Assembly: GCF_048572895.1 (NCBI RefSeq)
Contig: NZ_CP183878.1
Location: forward strand, 2,976,001 to 3,040,000
DNA from: Psychrobacillus sp048572895
GTDB lineage: Bacteria; Bacillota; Bacilli; Bacillales_A; Planococcaceae
Direction: 5' to 3'
DNA length: 64,000 nucleotides
Shown piece after piece: positions 16,482 to 25,052 of the stretch; the first letter of the stretch is position 1; each line of letters starts with the position of its first letter. The translations under genes were made by a program, and so were the position numbers. The notes beneath the pieces are model-generated. The model worked only from the letters and a program-made list of their open reading frames with translations. It was not told the DNA's origin and searched no databases.

Positions 16482-18220
16482 GACGACACCCCCTCAAGCT
16501 GTTGACGATCATATTGCTCTTTGTACCAACCATTTTGCGTCAGAAGTTCCGCGTGGGATCCTTCTTCCACAATAAGACCTTCATCTAAAACGATAATATG
16601 GTCAGCATGTTGGATTCCCGACAATCGATGCGTCGTAATAATTGTTGTCTTTCCACTACGTTCATTTTGTATATTTTCGATAATTTTAGCTTCTGTCTTT
16701 GCATCTACTGCAGAAAGTGAATCATCTAACAGTAAAATTTCTGGATTTTTAATAAGTGCACGTGCAATGGATACACGTTGTTTTTGTCCACCAGATAATG
16801 ATACTCCTTTTTCACCGACTAACGTTTCTAAGCCCATCGGTAAATTCATTAGATCCTGTTGAAAATGTGCTAGTCGAATTGCTTCTTCTAACTCTTCTTC
16901 TGTCGCATCCTCTTTACCAAAAAGAATGTTTTGACGTATCGTTCTAGAAAACAATACATGGTCCTGTGGAACATATCCAATCCATTCTAGAACCTGATCT
17001 TTTGTTTGCGCTGAAATAGCAGTTTCTCCTATTGTTAGCTGTCCTGCTCCAATCGGATATTCTTTTAATAACTGCTTCATAAAGGTAGTTTTTCCAGAAC
17101 CAGTTTTTCCTACAATCCCGAGTGTTTGACCTTTCTGTAGGTTCACTCGAATGTCTTGGAGATTTTTCACCTGAGACAATGGATATTGGAATCCGACATC
17201 CTTAAAACCAATTGAATCCACACTATTTAACTGAACTGGTGAAGTAGGATCTTTTACGTCTTGATCGTAGTTTAATGTTTCTTGTACTCGATCAAGCGAG
17301 GCATTTCCACGTTGCATTACATTGATTAATTCTCCAATTGCGAACATCGGCCATATTGCCATTCCTAAGTAAACGTTGAAGGTGATTAAATTACCAACTG
17401 TCATTTCACCTTTTGATACTAGATAGGCACCATAACCTAGGGCAACTACGTAACTGATACCAGTTCCCACCTTTGTAATTGGGCCAAAAAGTGCATCAAT
17501 TCGTTCTACAACCATATTTTTCTGATAGACTTCTTCACTCATATCAGCAAAGTTTTGCTCATCAGCTCTTTCTTGGACATAAGCACGAATAACGCGAACC
17601 CCAGCAACTGATTCTAATACACGGTCATTTAAATCACCAAATGCATCCTGTGCAACCATGTACTTTTCATGAATTATCTTTCCAAGATATTGCATTATAA
17701 ATGCTAAAATAGGTATTGGTAAAATTGCAAAAATAGTAAGTTTCCATGAAATGAGAAAGCCCATTGCTAGAATAAGTGCAGCCATATACATGGTCGAATC
17801 GATTAATGTCATAATACCAAATCCTGCAGTAGTTGCTACTGCATTCAAATCATTTGTGGCACGGGCCATTAAATCACCCGTCCGATTTTTTTCATAAAAT
17901 GTAGGAGTCATATTCAAAAATTTTAAATTTAACTTTGAACGCAATATACGCTCGATTGTGATCGAACCACCAAATAATTGATATTGCCAAACAAAGTTTA
18001 GTCCATAACCTATAATAATTATTCCAACAAAATAGAGTACATATTGCATTAAGGACTCTTTTGTCATTTCTCCCATAGTAATTGCATCGATTGCCTCACC
18101 AACTAACCAAGGTGGTAAAACCTCAAATGCACTAGCAATTATTAACAAACTAACCGCTACTGTATAACGCTTCCAATGGTCTTTAAAAAACCATTTCAAT
18201 TTAAATAAAACAGAAAACAT
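16478..18220 (-). CDS. bmrC: ABC multidrug exporter subunit, degenerate-site half (BmrC/YheI-like)
   Basis: Half-transporter of 580 aa with six N-terminal membrane segments and a C-terminal ATPase. Walker A is GKTGSGKTT and the signature is LSGGQ. The residue after Walker B is Asp instead of Glu (LLLDDSLSAVD), the degenerate site expected in BmrC-type subunits of asymmetric exporters. It is followed by bmrD with a 4-nt overlap and preceded by two tiny ORFs and a terminator, an attenuator layout like bmrB upstream of bmrCD in B. subtilis. Family confident; drug range unknown. Confidence 0.85.
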   Translation of the reverse strand: MFSVLFKLKWFFKDHWKRYTVAVSLLIIASAFEVLPPWLVGEAIDAITMGEMTKESLMQYVLYFVGIIIIGYGLNFVWQYQLFGGSITIERILRSKLNLKFLNMTPTFYEKNRTGDLMARATNDLNAVATTAGFGIMTLIDSTMYMAALILAMGFLISWKLTIFAILPIPILAFIMQYLGKIIHEKYMVAQDAFGDLNDRVLESVAGVRVIRAYVQERADEQNFADMSEEVYQKNMVVERIDALFGPITKVGTGISYVVALGYGAYLVSKGEMTVGNLITFNVYLGMAIWPMFAIGELINVMQRGNASLDRVQETLNYDQDVKDPTSPVQLNSVDSIGFKDVGFQYPLSQVKNLQDIRVNLQKGQTLGIVGKTGSGKTTFMKQLLKEYPIGAGQLTIGETAISAQTKDQVLEWIGYVPQDHVLFSRTIRQNILFGKEDATEEELEEAIRLAHFQQDLMNLPMGLETLVGEKGVSLSGGQKQRVSIARALIKNPEILLLDDSLSAVDAKTEAKIIENIQNERSGKTTIITTHRLSGIQHADHIIVLDEGLIVEEGSHAELLTQNGWYKEQYDRQQLEGVSS

Positions 18221-18262
18221 TGTATAATCCCTCTTTTCTTCTTTCTACACATTACTTATTAG

Positions 18263-18319
18263 CTAGCCACCTTCAAGAGATTCCTTTAATAAAATTTGTT
18301 TCGTCCGTTGAATATTCAT
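18263..18319 (-). CDS. 18-aa ORF upstream of bmrC
   Basis: MNIQRTKQILLKESLEGG with AAAGGAG 8-9 nt upstream of its ATG, lying between the leader terminator and bmrC. The ribosome site is good. It could be a second leader peptide whose translation is coupled to bmrC. No family is recognised. Confidence 0.5.
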   Translation of the reverse strand: MNIQRTKQILLKESLEGG

Positions 18320-18373
18320 ATCCAACACTCCTTTTCCTTTTTTCACCAAAAATTGGAAGTAAAAAGACATAAA

Positions 18374-18407
18374 AAAGCGCATTACCCATATAGAGGTAAT
18401 GCGCTTT
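18374..18407 (-). terminator. Attenuator terminator in the bmrCD leader
   Basis: Stem AAAGCGCATTACC / GGTAATGCGCTTT on the minus strand followed by TTTTTT, between the 22-aa leader ORF and the exporter genes. Readthrough would be needed to express bmrC and bmrD. Confidence 0.85.
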
Positions 18408-18446
18408 AATAATAGACAATATAATACGTAAATGTCTGTTATTAAA

Positions 18447-18515
18447 TCATTTCCGGTCTAATGGTAGGTATGAACAACTTTTTAAGTTAACAATGCTATC
18501 TTTTAATCGAATCAT
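18447..18515 (-). CDS. Leader peptide, bmrB-like (22 aa)
   Basis: A 22-aa ORF (MIRLKDSIVNLK...LPLDRK) with GGAGGT 8 nt upstream, followed 40 nt later by an intrinsic terminator and then the exporter genes. In B. subtilis the longer leader bmrB sits at the same place and couples ribosome stalling by antibiotics to antitermination of bmrCD. The GGTATGA of the ribosome site can pair with TCATACC within the ORF, suggesting alternative leader structures. The sequence is not similar to BmrB as I remember it; the analogy rests on layout. Confidence 0.65.
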   Translation of the reverse strand: MIRLKDSIVNLKSCSYLPLDRK

Positions 18516-18597
18516 TTTGTCATACCTCCATTTCCATTTTTTTGTGTATATTAACAGTAGCATACTGAAAATTTAATTGTCAATACTTTTTGAATTT

Positions 18598-19755
18598 TTA
18601 TAATGAATGGACTATTGCACCTAACACAACACTTATGAATACTACTTTGTATGGCGCTAATTTATACACAACTAAAAGCGTAAAAGTTATTAATACGATT
18701 ACAAAATCAATCGGGCTATTCACAGCACTCGTGAATACTGGATCATAAAGTGCTGCAAGAAGAATTCCAACAACAGCTGCATTAACTCCCTTTAAAGCTG
18801 CTTGAATTCCCTTTTTGGAACGAATAATAGACCAAAATGGCAATGTTCCAAGGACTAACAAAAATGATGGTAAAAACATCGCAAAAACCGCTATCAATGC
18901 TCCGCCAGTTCCTGCAGTTATTTGTCCTAAAAAACCAGCAATTGTGAATAACGGTCCCGGAACTGCCTGTGCTGCTCCGTACCCAGTAAGGAACATATCT
19001 GCAGATACATCTACTTCCCTTTGTAGCATTGGTAATACAACATGCCCACCACCAAATACAATCGATCCAACTCGATAATAAGTGTCAAAAATGGCATAAT
19101 AGATAAATTGTACAAATGGTTTTAGTATCGGCAGCAAAATGAGCAACAGAAAAAATAATATCCAACTAATTATTCCAGTCTTTTTTCCGAAGCTTAGCTT
19201 CATCTCGGGAGCAGAGTCCATTGATTCATTTTTAAAATAAATATAACCAAAAATACCTGCAACAAGAATAATCGCTATTTGTCCAACTGCAGTAGGAATA
19301 AGTAACGTCAGTATTGCACATCCTATTGCAATACTAATCCTTATACGATCTGGTGCTAATGACTTTTGCATCCCCATTAAAGCATGTGCAACAACCGCCA
19401 CCGCCACAATTTTCAGCCCTTGGATCCAACCACTATCAAAAGAACCTGAACTTGAAATGAATGCAGCGAATAACATTAAAAGGATTACTGATGGCATCGT
19501 AAAACCTAACCATGAAATAATACCTCCCAATAATCCCCCTCTTAATAACCCTATAGAGATTCCTACTTGAGAGGAAGCAGGTCCAGGTAAGAACTGACAT
19601 AACGCAACAATATCTGCGTACAATTTGTCATCTAGCCATTTTCTTTTGTCGACATACTCATATCGAAAGTAACCTATATGAGCAGCTGGTCCTCCAAATG
19701 ATGTTAAACCAAGCTTAGTAGATGCCATAAGTATTTCTAAATATTTGTTTTTCAT
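18598..19755 (-). CDS. chrA: Chromate transporter, ChrA family
   Basis: Membrane protein of 385 aa made of two homologous CHR halves. Both halves carry the family pattern: LTSFGGPAAHIGYFR ... FLPGPASSQVG in the first, and VFGGGHVVLPMLQ ... AVPGPLFT in the second. Such proteins export chromate; some relatives act on other oxyanions. GGGAGG precedes the ATG. It stands alone, divergent from a CNNM transporter gene. Family confident; physiological substrate inferred. Confidence 0.9.
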   Translation of the reverse strand: MKNKYLEILMASTKLGLTSFGGPAAHIGYFRYEYVDKRKWLDDKLYADIVALCQFLPGPASSQVGISIGLLRGGLLGGIISWLGFTMPSVILLMLFAAFISSSGSFDSGWIQGLKIVAVAVVAHALMGMQKSLAPDRIRISIAIGCAILTLLIPTAVGQIAIILVAGIFGYIYFKNESMDSAPEMKLSFGKKTGIISWILFFLLLILLPILKPFVQFIYYAIFDTYYRVGSIVFGGGHVVLPMLQREVDVSADMFLTGYGAAQAVPGPLFTIAGFLGQITAGTGGALIAVFAMFLPSFLLVLGTLPFWSIIRSKKGIQAALKGVNAAVVGILLAALYDPVFTSAVNSPIDFVIVLITFTLLVVYKLAPYKVVFISVVLGAIVHSL

Positions 19756-19921
19756 CTAAACCTCCCAAACTATATTAATCTCTATTATCTAATACTCTAA
19801 AGTGTACGGATATTAAGCTTTTGTAAATATTAATACTAGAATATCTCTATTTAAAGTAGAAAGATTTGTAATTTCTTTTTTTATATTTTATTATTAAACG
19901 TATAAACTATTTTTTAGAAAA

Positions 19922-19979
19922 CAGGAGGTGTACACTTTGTCTTACCCCTCATTTGGGTTAGGGACAAAGTAATTATTTG
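19922..19979 (+). promoter_or_regulatory. Unusual leader between AGGAGGT and the TTG start of the CNNM gene
   Basis: A strong AGGAGGT (19923-19929) is followed 7 nt later by a TTG that opens an 11-codon frame ending at TAA 19970-19972. The same stretch forms a hairpin CTTTGTC ... GACAAAG. The annotated CNNM start (TTG 19977) follows at once, without a good site of its own. This suggests a coupled leader ORF or a regulatory hairpin. Confidence 0.45.
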
Positions 19980-21311
19980 GACATAGCCATACGATTGACA
20001 GCGTTTGCTGTCTTAATCGCATTCACTGCATTTTTCGTTGCGAGTGAATTTGCAATAGTAAAGGTAAGATCTACAAGGATTGATCAGCTTGTTGCTGAAG
20101 GAAACACAAGGGCGATAAATGCAAAAAAACTAGTTTCCAACCTAGATGAATATTTATCTGCCTGTCAGCTCGGAATCACTATAACAGCTTTAGGGCTAGG
20201 GTGGCTTGGAGAACCGACAATAGAAGCGATATTACATCCTGCATTTAATTATTTCGACCTACCAGAAAGTGTTTCTTCTGTACTTTCATTTATCATTGCA
20301 TTCTCTCTTGTAACGTATATTCATGTAGTTGTAGGGGAATTAACACCGAAAACATTTGCTATCCAAAGAGCAGAACAAATTACTTTAGCGGTAGCAAAAC
20401 CGCTTATCATTTTTGATAAACTTATGTATCCCGTTATTCACGGTATGAATGGTTCCGCTCGTTTCTTAGCTACTAAGGTATTTGGTTTAGATGCTGTTTC
20501 AGAGTCGGAGGTAGCCCATTCCGAAGAAGAGCTTCGTATGATTCTATCTGACAGTTTTAAAGGCGGAGAGATCAATCAAGCCGAATATAAATACGTTAAT
20601 AAAATTTTCGAATTCGATGATCGTATTGCAAAAGAAATTATGGTTCCACGTACGGAAATCACTTCTATCGATAAAGATTTTACGTTAGATGAAGTATTTC
20701 AACTGATTGGCGTGGAACAATATACAAGATATCCAGTAACTGATGGAGATAAAGATCATATTATTGGACTCGTTAATATGAAAAATCTATTAACCGCATA
20801 TATAAAAGATCCTACAAATGCAACTACACCTGTAAGTGATTATATGCAACCAATTATCCGTGTTATTGAGAACATGCCAATCGCTGACTTATTACTTAAG
20901 ATTCAACGTGAACGAATCCATATGGCAATCTTAATGGATGAATACGGTGGAACTTCAGGTCTTGTGACTATTGAAGATATTATCGAGGAGATCGTAGGCG
21001 ATATCCGTGACGAGTTCGATACCGATGAACTTCCAGAAGTTCAAAAGGTAGAAGAAAATCATTATATTGTTGATGCGAAAATGCTAATCGAAAATGTTAA
21101 TGACCTACTAAGTATAGATATCGACGAAGAGGATATAGATACTATAGGTGGTTGGTTCATGACTAAAAGCTATGAAACCGTAAAAGGTGAAAAAATTCAA
21201 GAACAGGGCTATGATTTCATGATTAAAGAGATTGATGGGCACCATATTCAATACTTAGAAATTATTAAATCTGCTCCTCCAGTTGAAGAGTTAGAACCAA
21301 TAGTTGAATAA
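19977..21311 (+). CDS. CNNM/CorC-type transporter (hemolysin family)
   Basis: Membrane protein of 444 aa. An N-terminal DUF21/CNNM domain (about residues 1-180, with AFFVASEFAIVKVRSTRI) precedes a pair of CBS domains (MVPRTEITSID ... MDEYGGTSGLVTIEDIIEEIVGDIRDE) and a C-terminal CorC_HlyC domain. Relatives such as B. subtilis YhdP and MpfA take part in magnesium homeostasis, mostly as exporters. The start is a TTG without a close ribosome site; a strong AGGAGGT lies 48 nt further upstream before a short leader frame. Followed by a terminator. Confidence 0.88.
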   Translation: MDIAIRLTAFAVLIAFTAFFVASEFAIVKVRSTRIDQLVAEGNTRAINAKKLVSNLDEYLSACQLGITITALGLGWLGEPTIEAILHPAFNYFDLPESVSSVLSFIIAFSLVTYIHVVVGELTPKTFAIQRAEQITLAVAKPLIIFDKLMYPVIHGMNGSARFLATKVFGLDAVSESEVAHSEEELRMILSDSFKGGEINQAEYKYVNKIFEFDDRIAKEIMVPRTEITSIDKDFTLDEVFQLIGVEQYTRYPVTDGDKDHIIGLVNMKNLLTAYIKDPTNATTPVSDYMQPIIRVIENMPIADLLLKIQRERIHMAILMDEYGGTSGLVTIEDIIEEIVGDIRDEFDTDELPEVQKVEENHYIVDAKMLIENVNDLLSIDIDEEDIDTIGGWFMTKSYETVKGEKIQEQGYDFMIKEIDGHHIQYLEIIKSAPPVEELEPIVE

Positions 21312-21331
21312 TAAAATCATTGTAGATTACA

Positions 21332-21359
21332 AAAACGACTCTCAATTGAGGGTCGTTTT
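21332..21359 (+). terminator. Terminator after the CNNM gene
   Basis: AAAACGACTCTC-AATT-GAGGGTCGTTTT followed by C and T residues; stem of 12 bp with one G-T pair. Confidence 0.75.
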
Positions 21360-21393
21360 CCTATGTCTATAATTGTTGAAATGAGGAAACATT

Positions 21394-22278
21394 GTGGAGC
21401 TATACACAAACTTACGTGAAGGGGAAAAAGGTGCTTGGATAAGTATTTGCATTTATCTACTATTAAGTACACTTAAGCTAACGATTGGTATTATAGGTTC
21501 CTCAGAGGCTTTAAAAGCAGATGGTCTAAATAATTTCACAGACATCATTGCCTCTGTCGCTATATTGATCGGACTGCGAATTTCTCAGAAACCACCAGAT
21601 AAGCATCATCAATATGGACATTTGCGTGCAGAAACCATTGCTTCTCTTGTCGCCGCATTTATTATGGCATTTATTGGAATACAAGTACTTATACAAGCTA
21701 TACAACATCTTGCTAATCCCATCAAGGAAACCCCTTCACTTTTAACCGCAGTGGTTGGACTAGTTAGTGCTATTATTATGTACATTGTCTATAGATATAA
21801 TTTACAGCTTGGAAACCGTATTAACAGTGCTGCCTTAAAAGCTGCTGCTTATGATAATCGCTCCGATGCATTAGTCAGTATCGGCGCAACTATCGGTATA
21901 GTTGGATCTATTTTAGGTTTTCCAATTTTAGATGGAATAACTGCCCTGTTAGTCGGGATAATCATTATTTATACCGCCTATACTATTTTTCATGATGCAG
22001 CTTATACATTATCTGATGGCTTTAATGTGGAGGAAGCGGAATCACTCTCTACAATAGTAAGACTTGTCGAGGGTGTCGATGAGTTAAAGGATTTTAAAGC
22101 GAGAATGCACGGGAATCTGATGTTTGTCGATATTACCGTAACAGTAGATCCAATGCTAAACGTTGTGAATAGCCATCGGATTACGGAGGAAATAGAACAG
22201 CGTATAATGAAGAGCAAGCCGTTTTCCGTTATCCTAGTCCATATTGAACCGAATATGGGTATGCTTGATGAGGAGTAA
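21394..22278 (+). CDS. Cation diffusion facilitator transporter
   Basis: Membrane metal exporter of 294 aa in the CDF family. About six membrane segments, with the paired metal-site motifs DGLNNFTDIIAS and HQYGHLRAET in the first half and DNRSDALVSIGA in the second; a cytoplasmic domain of about 80 aa follows (VDITVTVDPMLNVVNSH). The start is a GTG with TGAGGA upstream. The metal is probably Mn, Zn, Co or Fe but cannot be told; the upstream neighbour is another metal transporter. Confidence 0.9.
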   Translation: MELYTNLREGEKGAWISICIYLLLSTLKLTIGIIGSSEALKADGLNNFTDIIASVAILIGLRISQKPPDKHHQYGHLRAETIASLVAAFIMAFIGIQVLIQAIQHLANPIKETPSLLTAVVGLVSAIIMYIVYRYNLQLGNRINSAALKAAAYDNRSDALVSIGATIGIVGSILGFPILDGITALLVGIIIIYTAYTIFHDAAYTLSDGFNVEEAESLSTIVRLVEGVDELKDFKARMHGNLMFVDITVTVDPMLNVVNSHRITEEIEQRIMKSKPFSVILVHIEPNMGMLDEE

Positions 22279-22345
22279 GAAGCTTTTTTCGTGATTGATT
22301 GATTTTTGAAGGTGATTGATCGATTATGAGGACTAGTTGGTTTTA

Positions 22346-22393
22346 CGCAACATTCCTCAGCTTACTCGCAACTTCCCCAAACTTTTACGCAAC
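22346..22393 (+). repeat. 21-bp-period repeat, CGCAAC anchor
   Basis: ACGCAAC at 22346 and 22388 and TCGCAAC at 22367, exactly 21 bp apart, in the spacer between two convergent genes. The anchor is the reverse complement of the GTTGCG anchor at 30565-30654. Confidence 0.65.
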
Positions 22394-22406
22394 GAGTCGA
22401 ATAAAC

Positions 22407-22454
22407 AAAAAGCACGGCGGATCGCATTGTCACTGCGATTCTCCGTGCTTTTTA
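22407..22454. terminator. Bidirectional terminator
   Basis: AAAAAGCACGG..GGATCGCA / TGCGATTC..TCCGTGCTTTTT, with A and T tracts on both sides, between the convergent CDF transporter and response regulator genes. Confidence 0.8.
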
Positions 22455-23099
22455 TCGTCCGCTTGGTTCTGTTAAGCCGTGTTTTACCGCATAAAGAGCG
22501 GCTTGTGTACGGTCTTGAACATGCAGCTTGGCAAATATATTGGAAATATGGGTTTTTACTGTTTTTTCCGTAACAAACAATGAGGATGCTATTTCTCTAT
22601 TACTTTTCCCTTTTGTTAACTCAGATAATACGTCCTGCTCCCTCGGAGTTAACGGATGTTCTTCATGTGGACTAAGTTCCACTGGTTCCCACTCTTTTTC
22701 TAACTGAGTTGTCGCCTCAGGATGTAACGTATTTTCTCCACGCATAAGCTTTCGAATTGCATCTGCCAAGTCATCCGGCTCTATATCCTTAAGCTGATAA
22801 CCCGCTGCGCCAGCTTTTAAGGCTGGTATAACATGGTCTCTATCTGAAAAACTAGTGAGCATTAATATTTGAATTTCGGGATTTGTAGCCTTAATACGTT
22901 TTGTTGCTTCAATCCCGTCCATTACTGGCATGATCAAATCCATCAATATGACATCTGGCTTCAAATCCACTGTTAGCTGGACAGCTTCTTTTCCGTTTGT
23001 TGCCTCACCTACAATATTCATATCCTTTTGCGTTTTTAGAAAAAACATTAACCCTCTTCTTACTACATGATGATCATCTGCAATTAGTACACGTATCAT
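22452..23099 (-). CDS. NarL/LuxR-family response regulator
   Basis: DNA-binding regulator of 215 aa. Receiver domain with phosphoacceptor Asp in VILMDLIMPVMDG; C-terminal LuxR helix-turn-helix (LTPREQDVLSELTKGKSNRE ... VKTHISNIFAKLHV). GGAGGGAG precedes the ATG. It starts 12 bp after the GAF-type histidine kinase, its evident partner. Because the kinase has an AirS-like cysteine pattern, this may be the AirR/YhcR-type output regulator; the target genes are unknown. Confidence 0.9.
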   Translation of the reverse strand: MIRVLIADDHHVVRRGLMFFLKTQKDMNIVGEATNGKEAVQLTVDLKPDVILMDLIMPVMDGIEATKRIKATNPEIQILMLTSFSDRDHVIPALKAGAAGYQLKDIEPDDLADAIRKLMRGENTLHPEATTQLEKEWEPVELSPHEEHPLTPREQDVLSELTKGKSNREIASSLFVTEKTVKTHISNIFAKLHVQDRTQAALYAVKHGLTEPSGR

Positions 23100-23111
23100 A
23101 ATTACTCCCTC

Positions 23112-24227
23112 CTAATAAGGTAATCGCACTAATATTTCTGTTCCTTTTTCCCACTCCGTTACCCAATCTACTGTTCCGCCAACAAATTTTGCTCTATCCT
23201 TCATACTTTGTAAACCAATTGAGCGTAGCTTTTTAGGTTCTTTCATATGAAATCCACAACCCTCATCTTTCACAACTAACAATACATCTGTAGAAGTAAC
23301 CGTTAAATATAGTTCTGCTTGAAGTACTCCAGAATGCTTTCGAACATTATTCAGTGCTTCCTGGGCAACTCGAAATAATGTTTCTTCTATAATTGCAGGC
23401 AGGTTAATAACACCCTTTACCTTCACCGTCAATGAAAGCCCTAAAATATCTCCGTATCCTTTAAGACCCTCGATTATTCCTGACTCCAATCCTTTAGGGC
23501 GTAGCTGCCAAATGAGAGCACGCATTTCTGTTAGTGCTTCCTGCGTTAAATATTGTATTTCTTTAAATGTATTTTTAATCTCCTGCTGCTCTGCCATTTC
23601 TACGCCTCCGCGAGCAGTTAGGGTTACCGAGAACAATAGCTGGTTAACCGAGTCATGTAAATCTCGTGCAAGTCGGTTACGTTCCTGCACAAGGGCCACC
23701 TGCTGCTCCTGCTTTGTGAGGAAAATCCGCTTAATAGCTGATCCGATTTGAAAGGCTACAGACTCCAGTAAAGCAAGCTCTCCTTCTGAAAATCGTATTG
23801 TGTTAGGAGTCGCAACATTTAATAGGCCAAAGCTTTCTTGCCCTGATTGTAACGGTACCGTCGCATGATGCGTAATGCCACCACTATCCTTGTTGCTCAT
23901 CTTTCTTGCATTGACGATTCTTTTACACTCAATAATATTTGAGGCTTTTTTTAGTTCCCCATTTTGAAACCTTGACACACACCAACAACCGCCTTTTTGC
24001 AAATGTCTACAGTCATTTTGCTGAAGTGCATTTGGCAAGTTTTCGTGGGCAATTAGCTGTTGCCTTCCTTTTTCATCTATAAAAAATATCCAACCCGTTT
24101 CAAATATCGTACCCTCTAATAGTTTATGTAAGGCACCTTGTAGCATTTTTTCCATTTCTGTTTCTTCATTTAATAATTCAGCTATTTCTTTTAGTAATTC
24201 AATGTTCGAGAGTTCATTTGATAGCAT
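23112..24227 (-). CDS. GAF-domain histidine kinase with four clustered cysteines (AirS/YhcS-like)
   Basis: Soluble HisKA_3-type kinase of about 371 aa, with no membrane segments. The N-terminal GAF domain contains C73, C81, C83 and C101 (CX7CX1CX17C), close to the cysteine spacing reported for the [2Fe-2S] oxygen/redox sensor AirS of Staphylococcus. The phosphorylation motif is ARDLHDSVNQLL, and the ATPase has RVAQEALNNVRKHS and VKDEGCGF. The start at 24227 is chosen over 24254 because GGAGGAG lies 5 nt upstream. It forms an operon with the LuxR-type regulator. Redox sensing is inferred from the cysteines. Confidence 0.85.
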   Translation of the reverse strand: MLSNELSNIELLKEIAELLNEETEMEKMLQGALHKLLEGTIFETGWIFFIDEKGRQQLIAHENLPNALQQNDCRHLQKGGCWCVSRFQNGELKKASNIIECKRIVNARKMSNKDSGGITHHATVPLQSGQESFGLLNVATPNTIRFSEGELALLESVAFQIGSAIKRIFLTKQEQQVALVQERNRLARDLHDSVNQLLFSVTLTARGGVEMAEQQEIKNTFKEIQYLTQEALTEMRALIWQLRPKGLESGIIEGLKGYGDILGLSLTVKVKGVINLPAIIEETLFRVAQEALNNVRKHSGVLQAELYLTVTSTDVLLVVKDEGCGFHMKEPKKLRSIGLQSMKDRAKFVGGTVDWVTEWEKGTEILVRLPY

Positions 24228-24318
24228 GTAAACTCCTCCAAGTATGTAATTCATCTAATTCCATATTATCACTTATCCATTATTCGCTGTAGGGTCTAGG
24301 TATCATACTTTTGACTGA

Positions 24319-25008
24319 AAAAGAAAAACCGGGTAAAAAGACGTCCGGTCCATTAAAGCCAAAACCTGTTTCTATCGTTTTCGAAGTGCTTTAGACAGAC
24401 TTGCTATATTATTACCGGTTAAATTTTTTAAAGAGGCTGGTCGTGACTAATGTCACAACCAATACGCTCTTTTTTCGGTAATCTTATGGCTGTTGTTTGT
24501 CCGTCTCCCTTCAATAACTTTTAGAAACAGGTTAGTGCATGTTTGGATAACTAAAGAAAAGATACTATCCTATTCAATGAGTAAGCTCTCGAAGATACAA
24601 TTTCGTTCGCTGTTCCACTTCTTTATTTAGTAACACTTACTATTTATCTTTAATTCCACTAGTACAAAAAAAATTACTTCCTACATCTATCATTGAATAA
24701 TAGCATTTCTCATTCAACTGCGATTAAAAATGGTTTTATTCCTACATCTTACTTGGGCTAATCTTATTATCTAAATGATATGCTTTGTTAAATCACTTAG
24801 TAGCGTACTACCCGCTAAATTGATTGTAGTGAAAGGTGGCGACTCCGGCGGGAATAGCACGAGCTGAAAGCCCCGCAGGAACGTAGTGACGAGGAGATTG
24901 AAGCCGTGTCCGCGGAACGCGTCCACCTGTAACGGAAATCAACGGTATTTTCCATTCTTTAAAGCAACTTTAAACCAATGTTCACAGGATATTTTATATA
25001 CTTATTTT
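24319..25008 (+). repeat. Family-1 dispersed element, copy D
   Basis: Full copy between the GAF kinase and pgcA. The left end forms a minus-strand terminator-like CCGGACG...CCCGG then T run. The central hairpin (near 24431-24470) is partly decayed compared with copies B and C. The right module keeps GAAAGGTGGC ... GTCCACCTG around a third kind of core: GACTCCGGCGGGAATAGCAC, the class widely seen in Bacillales spacers, with CCCCGCAGG and CCGCGGA blocks. Confidence 0.85.
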
Positions 25009-25015
25009 TGAAAAA

Positions 25016-25047
25016 AAAAAGGAAAAGCAAGTTTACTTTTCCTTTTT
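25016..25047 (-). terminator. Terminator after pgcA
   Basis: AAAAAGGAAAAG / CTTTTCCTTTTT stem next to a long A/T run, just beyond the pgcA stop codon. Confidence 0.7.
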
Positions 25048-25052
25048 CTCTA

